7,144 bases of DNA. Origin: an uncultured Treponema sp. (lineage in GTDB: Bacteria; Spirochaetota; Spirochaetia; Treponematales; Treponemataceae). The stretch is taken from contig CAMJAJ010000061.1 in assembly GCA_946403565.1 (NCBI GenBank), positions 1 to 7,144 of the forward strand, given 5' to 3'. The notes under the pieces were generated by a model. The model made no database searches and was not told where the DNA came from. It was given only the letters and a program-made list of their open reading frames with translations. Both the position numbers and the translations under genes were made by a program. Positions 4,297 to 7,144 of this stretch are shown piece by piece (position 1 is the first letter of the stretch; the number at the start of each line of letters is the position of its first letter).

Positions 4297-7062
4297 ATGT
4301 CGGAATCTATGGCGCAGGACGGCGAGTCAGCCGACCTCAGGGCCCTGCTTGACAATCTAGAATCCCTCACCTTCGTGCTGGACGAAAGCGCACACACCAT
4401 CCTGTACGCCAACCAGCGCTTCCTGTCGTTCATGCAGTCATCGGGCTGCGAGGGGCGGCCCGTGGAAGCCTTCATCAGCGAGGACCCGGACAAGCAGGAA
4501 CGGCGCGCCTGCTTCCTGCGCAGCATCATCGGCAGCCGCGACCCCTCGCACGGCATCTTCTGCCCGGAGCAGGGCCTCTGGTTCAAGCTTTCCGTGAACT
4601 TCATCACGTGGAAGGGCAGGCCTGCGAAATCCTACCTGGTGCGCGACATCACCGAGGAGAAGCGGGAGGAGGACATCCGCTACGAGCGGAGCATCGCCTA
4701 CGACATCCTCACCAAGCGCTTCAACGTAGCCATCTGGGAATACGACAAGGACACCCACACCGTCAGCATGGTGCAGAAGGACGCGGCCGACACCTTCGGC
4801 AGGATGAACATGCCGGACATCATAGAGGACGTGCCTTACAGCCTGGTCCCCAACGTGGACGAGAAGGACGTGGACAAGTTCGTCCGCATGTACACCTCGG
4901 TGGACGCGGGGGTGAAGAAGGCCGACGCCAAGGTCATGCTCATCAACCACATCACGCATGAGAACTTCTACCTGCACCTCATCCTGTCCACCTTCACGGA
5001 CTACCAGGGCAGGGAGAAGGTCGTCGGCATCGCAATCGACATAAGCTCGACCCAGCGGGAGGAGGAGAAGTACCACCGGCTCAAGAAGCAGCTGTCGGAC
5101 ATGATGGAGATCTCCTACGAGTCCGCCCTGCTGGACCTGTCCCAGAACCGCTGCCACGAGCACAAGTGCCTGAACGACGTGGTGCTGCGCCACCACGAGT
5201 CCATGACCGCCGACGGCTTCATCTACGCCGTGGGCATGGACATCGGCGACCCCAAGCTGCAGAGCGAGTTCTTCGAGCGCTTCTCCATGGAGTCCATGCT
5301 GCTGGACTTCAACAGCGGCATCCAGCAGCTCTACATGGAGTTCCCCACCGCGGGCGCGGGCCTGGAGATGAAGTGGCTGCGCATCACGGCCAACCTGAGC
5401 CTGAACCCCGAGACCGACTCCGTGGAGGCCCTCACCTACCTGATGGACATAAGCGAGGAGAAGAAGCACGCCTTCATCGTCAAGTCGCTGGCCTCCGACA
5501 GCTTCCACTTCATCGCCTTCGTCTATGCGGACACCAGGGAGGTGGAGTTCTTCTCCAACAGCACCGACATCTACTACATCACGGAGAACGCCGACCTCAC
5601 GAACTACGACACCTGCCGCCGGGTACGGGCCGAAAGCTTCATGCAGACGGAGGAGGAGCGCCGGGCCTACCTTGAGGCCACGAACATAGAGGTGATTCGG
5701 AAGGAGCTCGAGACCAAGAAGGTCTACTCGGTGTCGCTGACCCAGACCGTGGGGGGCGTGGAGACCCGCCTGCAGATCATCTTCTCCTGGGCCTTCAAGG
5801 AGATGGACATCCTGCTCGCCCTCTGCGTGGACATAACAGGCTCCTACGCCAAGGAGCAGGAGTACATCAAGGGCATGGAGAAGGCCGTGCTGGAGGCGGA
5901 GAACGCCGCCCGGTCCAAGATGGAGTTCATCTCCCGCATCAGCCACGACATCCGCACCCCGCTGTCCGCCATAACGAGCATGACGGACTTCGCCTTCGAG
6001 GACATAGACGAGCGCGAGAAGCTCCTGGGCGACCTGGAGAAGATACACTCGTCCAACAAGTTCCTGATGAGCCTCATCAACGACGTGCTGGACGTGTCCA
6101 AGATAGACTCGGGCCGCATAGAGCTGGTGCCGGAGCGCTACTACCACGACGACTTCGCCGACGACATCAAGAACATGTTCGTCCCCCTCTGCGCGCAGAA
6201 GGGCGTGGAATTCGAGGTGGACGACAGCGGCGTGGAGGTGAGCGCGATATGGGCGGACAAGGTGCGCCTGAACCAGATCGTGCTGAACCTCGTGTCCAAC
6301 GCCTACAAGTACACGCCCAAGGGCGGCTCCATCAAGTTCACCCTGGCCTCCCGCCGCATGGACGAGAAGGAGTGCCTGGTGGACATAACCGTGGCGGACA
6401 CCGGCATCGGCATGGGCGAGGACTTCCAGAAGAAGATGTTCACCCCCTTCTCCCAGGACCTGGGCAACCCGGAGCGGCAGAAGCTGCGTTCGGGAACGGG
6501 AATCGGCCTCTACATCGTCAAGAAGCTGGTCACGCTGATGGGCGGCACGATAGACGTGGAGAGCGAGCTGCACAAGGGCACCCGCATCCACATGGCGATC
6601 CGCTTCCCCTACGAGGAGGGCACGAGCGGCAAGTCCCACACGCACGTCACCGTGGAGCGCAAGAAGATCTCCGGCAGGGTACTCCTGGCCGAGGACAACG
6701 AGATAAACACCGAGATAGCCCTGCGCACCCTGCACGCCATGGGCCTGGAGGCGGACACCGCCGAGAACGGGGCCATCGCGCTCAAGAGGTTCAAGGAGTG
6801 CAACCCCGGGACCTACATCTGCATCCTCATGGACATACAGATGCCCATCCTGTCCGGCTACGAGGCCACCGAGGCCATCCGCTCGCTGGACCGGGAGGAC
6901 GCCAAGACCATCCCCATCTTCGCCCTGTCCGCCAACGCCTACAGCGAGGCGGTGCAGCAGAGCGAGAAGTCCGGCATGAACGGGCACATCTCCAAGCCCA
7001 TCGATAAGGACGCGCTCTACCGCGCCCTGCTCGAGGCCGCGGAGAAGTCCCGGACGAACTAG
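4297..7062 (+). CDS. Soluble hybrid histidine kinase/response regulator with PAS-like sensor domains
   Basis: This 921-residue protein senses a signal in the cytoplasm and passes phosphate from histidine to its own receiver. No signal peptide or membrane segment is seen. Domains in order: PAS at about 18-120 ending VRDITEEKREE; PAS at about 140-255 ending IAIDISSTQREEE; a divergent PAS-like region at about 272-388 ending LMDISEEKK; another at about 400-515 ending CVDITGSYAKEQ; a coiled linker; HisKA at about 541-610 with ISHDIRTPLSAI (His550); an HATPase domain with N-box Asn668, ADTGIGM (Asp701) and GTGIGL (733-738); and a receiver at about 795-915 with Glu799/Asp800, phospho-acceptor Asp846, Ser878 and Lys900. 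All catalytic residues are present, so it should be active. No Hpt or output domain follows, so a separate phosphotransfer protein and regulator, not in this window, would complete the relay. It is monocistronic, with its own extended -10 promoter and a hairpin after the stop. The third and fourth PAS calls are less sure. Confidence 0.95.
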   Translation: MSESMAQDGESADLRALLDNLESLTFVLDESAHTILYANQRFLSFMQSSGCEGRPVEAFISEDPDKQERRACFLRSIIGSRDPSHGIFCPEQGLWFKLSVNFITWKGRPAKSYLVRDITEEKREEDIRYERSIAYDILTKRFNVAIWEYDKDTHTVSMVQKDAADTFGRMNMPDIIEDVPYSLVPNVDEKDVDKFVRMYTSVDAGVKKADAKVMLINHITHENFYLHLILSTFTDYQGREKVVGIAIDISSTQREEEKYHRLKKQLSDMMEISYESALLDLSQNRCHEHKCLNDVVLRHHESMTADGFIYAVGMDIGDPKLQSEFFERFSMESMLLDFNSGIQQLYMEFPTAGAGLEMKWLRITANLSLNPETDSVEALTYLMDISEEKKHAFIVKSLASDSFHFIAFVYADTREVEFFSNSTDIYYITENADLTNYDTCRRVRAESFMQTEEERRAYLEATNIEVIRKELETKKVYSVSLTQTVGGVETRLQIIFSWAFKEMDILLALCVDITGSYAKEQEYIKGMEKAVLEAENAARSKMEFISRISHDIRTPLSAITSMTDFAFEDIDEREKLLGDLEKIHSSNKFLMSLINDVLDVSKIDSGRIELVPERYYHDDFADDIKNMFVPLCAQKGVEFEVDDSGVEVSAIWADKVRLNQIVLNLVSNAYKYTPKGGSIKFTLASRRMDEKECLVDITVADTGIGMGEDFQKKMFTPFSQDLGNPERQKLRSGTGIGLYIVKKLVTLMGGTIDVESELHKGTRIHMAIRFPYEEGTSGKSHTHVTVERKKISGRVLLAEDNEINTEIALRTLHAMGLEADTAENGAIALKRFKECNPGTYICILMDIQMPILSGYEATEAIRSLDREDAKTIPIFALSANAYSEAVQQSEKSGMNGHISKPIDKDALYRALLEAAEKSRTN

Positions 7063-7067
7063 CCCAG

Positions 7068-7113
7068 CTTCGACGCCCAGCTCGATGCGTTGCGTCGACG
7101 GTGGGCGTCGAAG
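7068..7113. terminator. Hairpin after the hybrid kinase, related to the 3305-3426 repeat
   Basis: The outer arms CTTCGACGCCCA (7068-7079) and TGGGCGTCGAAG (7102-7113) are perfectly complementary. After a small internal loop, TCGATGC (7082-7088) and GCGTCGA (7092-7098) pair with one G-T wobble around GTT. It starts five bases after the TAG stop codon. No T-run follows directly, though T-rich bases appear at the window's right edge. It shares the 12-mer TCGACGCAACGC (inverted here) and the 10-mer TCGACGCCCA with the repeat cluster behind the solute-binding protein gene, so both belong to one element family. Confidence 0.6.
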
Positions 7114-7144
7114 GATTCCCTCAGCAACGCCGCCTATTTCTTTT

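Noticed and set aside
4438..6987. Very long open frame (849 codons) antisense to the hybrid kinase
   Set aside because: It mirrors the high-GC codon pattern of the sense gene, is rich in His, Val, Leu and Gly without any domain, and the sense strand has complete kinase motifs.

Overview
This is a high-GC bacterial window with four genes. All of them concern signal sensing or the cell surface, and each appears to be transcribed alone. They are a sensor histidine kinase on the minus strand (cut by the left edge), a lipoprotein solute-binding protein of the peptide ABC-transporter type on the plus strand, a small unrecognised lipoprotein on the minus strand, and a large cytoplasmic multi-PAS hybrid histidine kinase/response regulator on the plus strand. 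The two lipoboxes (LTGC) and the kinase motifs mark the DNA as bacterial. Third codon positions are mostly G or C, yet ATA (Ile) and AGG (Arg) codons are used freely, which is not typical of every high-GC lineage. The kinases resemble the large hybrid kinases common in anaerobic host-associated bacteria (Clostridia, Coriobacteriia, treponemes). I cannot fix the phylum from the sequence; a Coriobacteriia-like, spirochaete or similar anaerobe is an inference only.

Layout. Positions 1-1321 hold the kinase (minus). Positions 1322-1714 are a 393-bp divergent intergenic region with a promoter at each end, two inverted repeats next to the -35 boxes and a C-rich block that reads as a G-quadruplex motif on the minus strand. 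Positions 1715-3295 hold the solute-binding lipoprotein. Positions 3305-3426 hold four tandem copies of a 24-25 bp repeat ending in a perfect 24-bp hairpin, between two converging genes. Positions 3429-4175 hold the unknown lipoprotein (minus). Positions 4176-4296 are a 121-bp divergent region. Positions 4297-7062 hold the hybrid kinase, followed at 7068-7113 by a second hairpin that shares exact sequence with the first repeat cluster.

The most notable signal is promoter placement. Three of the four genes carry a perfect extended -10 (TGN-TATAAT) ending only 6 or 8 bases before the ATG, with a -35-like hexamer 17 bases upstream of it. This predicts leaderless or nearly leaderless mRNAs. The second signal is the intergenic repeat/hairpin family placed directly after stop codons. 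As a system, an orphan binding lipoprotein diverges from a membrane kinase and is followed, two genes on, by a soluble hybrid kinase. Shared promoter sequence between the binding protein and the hybrid kinase hints at co-regulation. A ligand-sensing partnership is possible but is inference.
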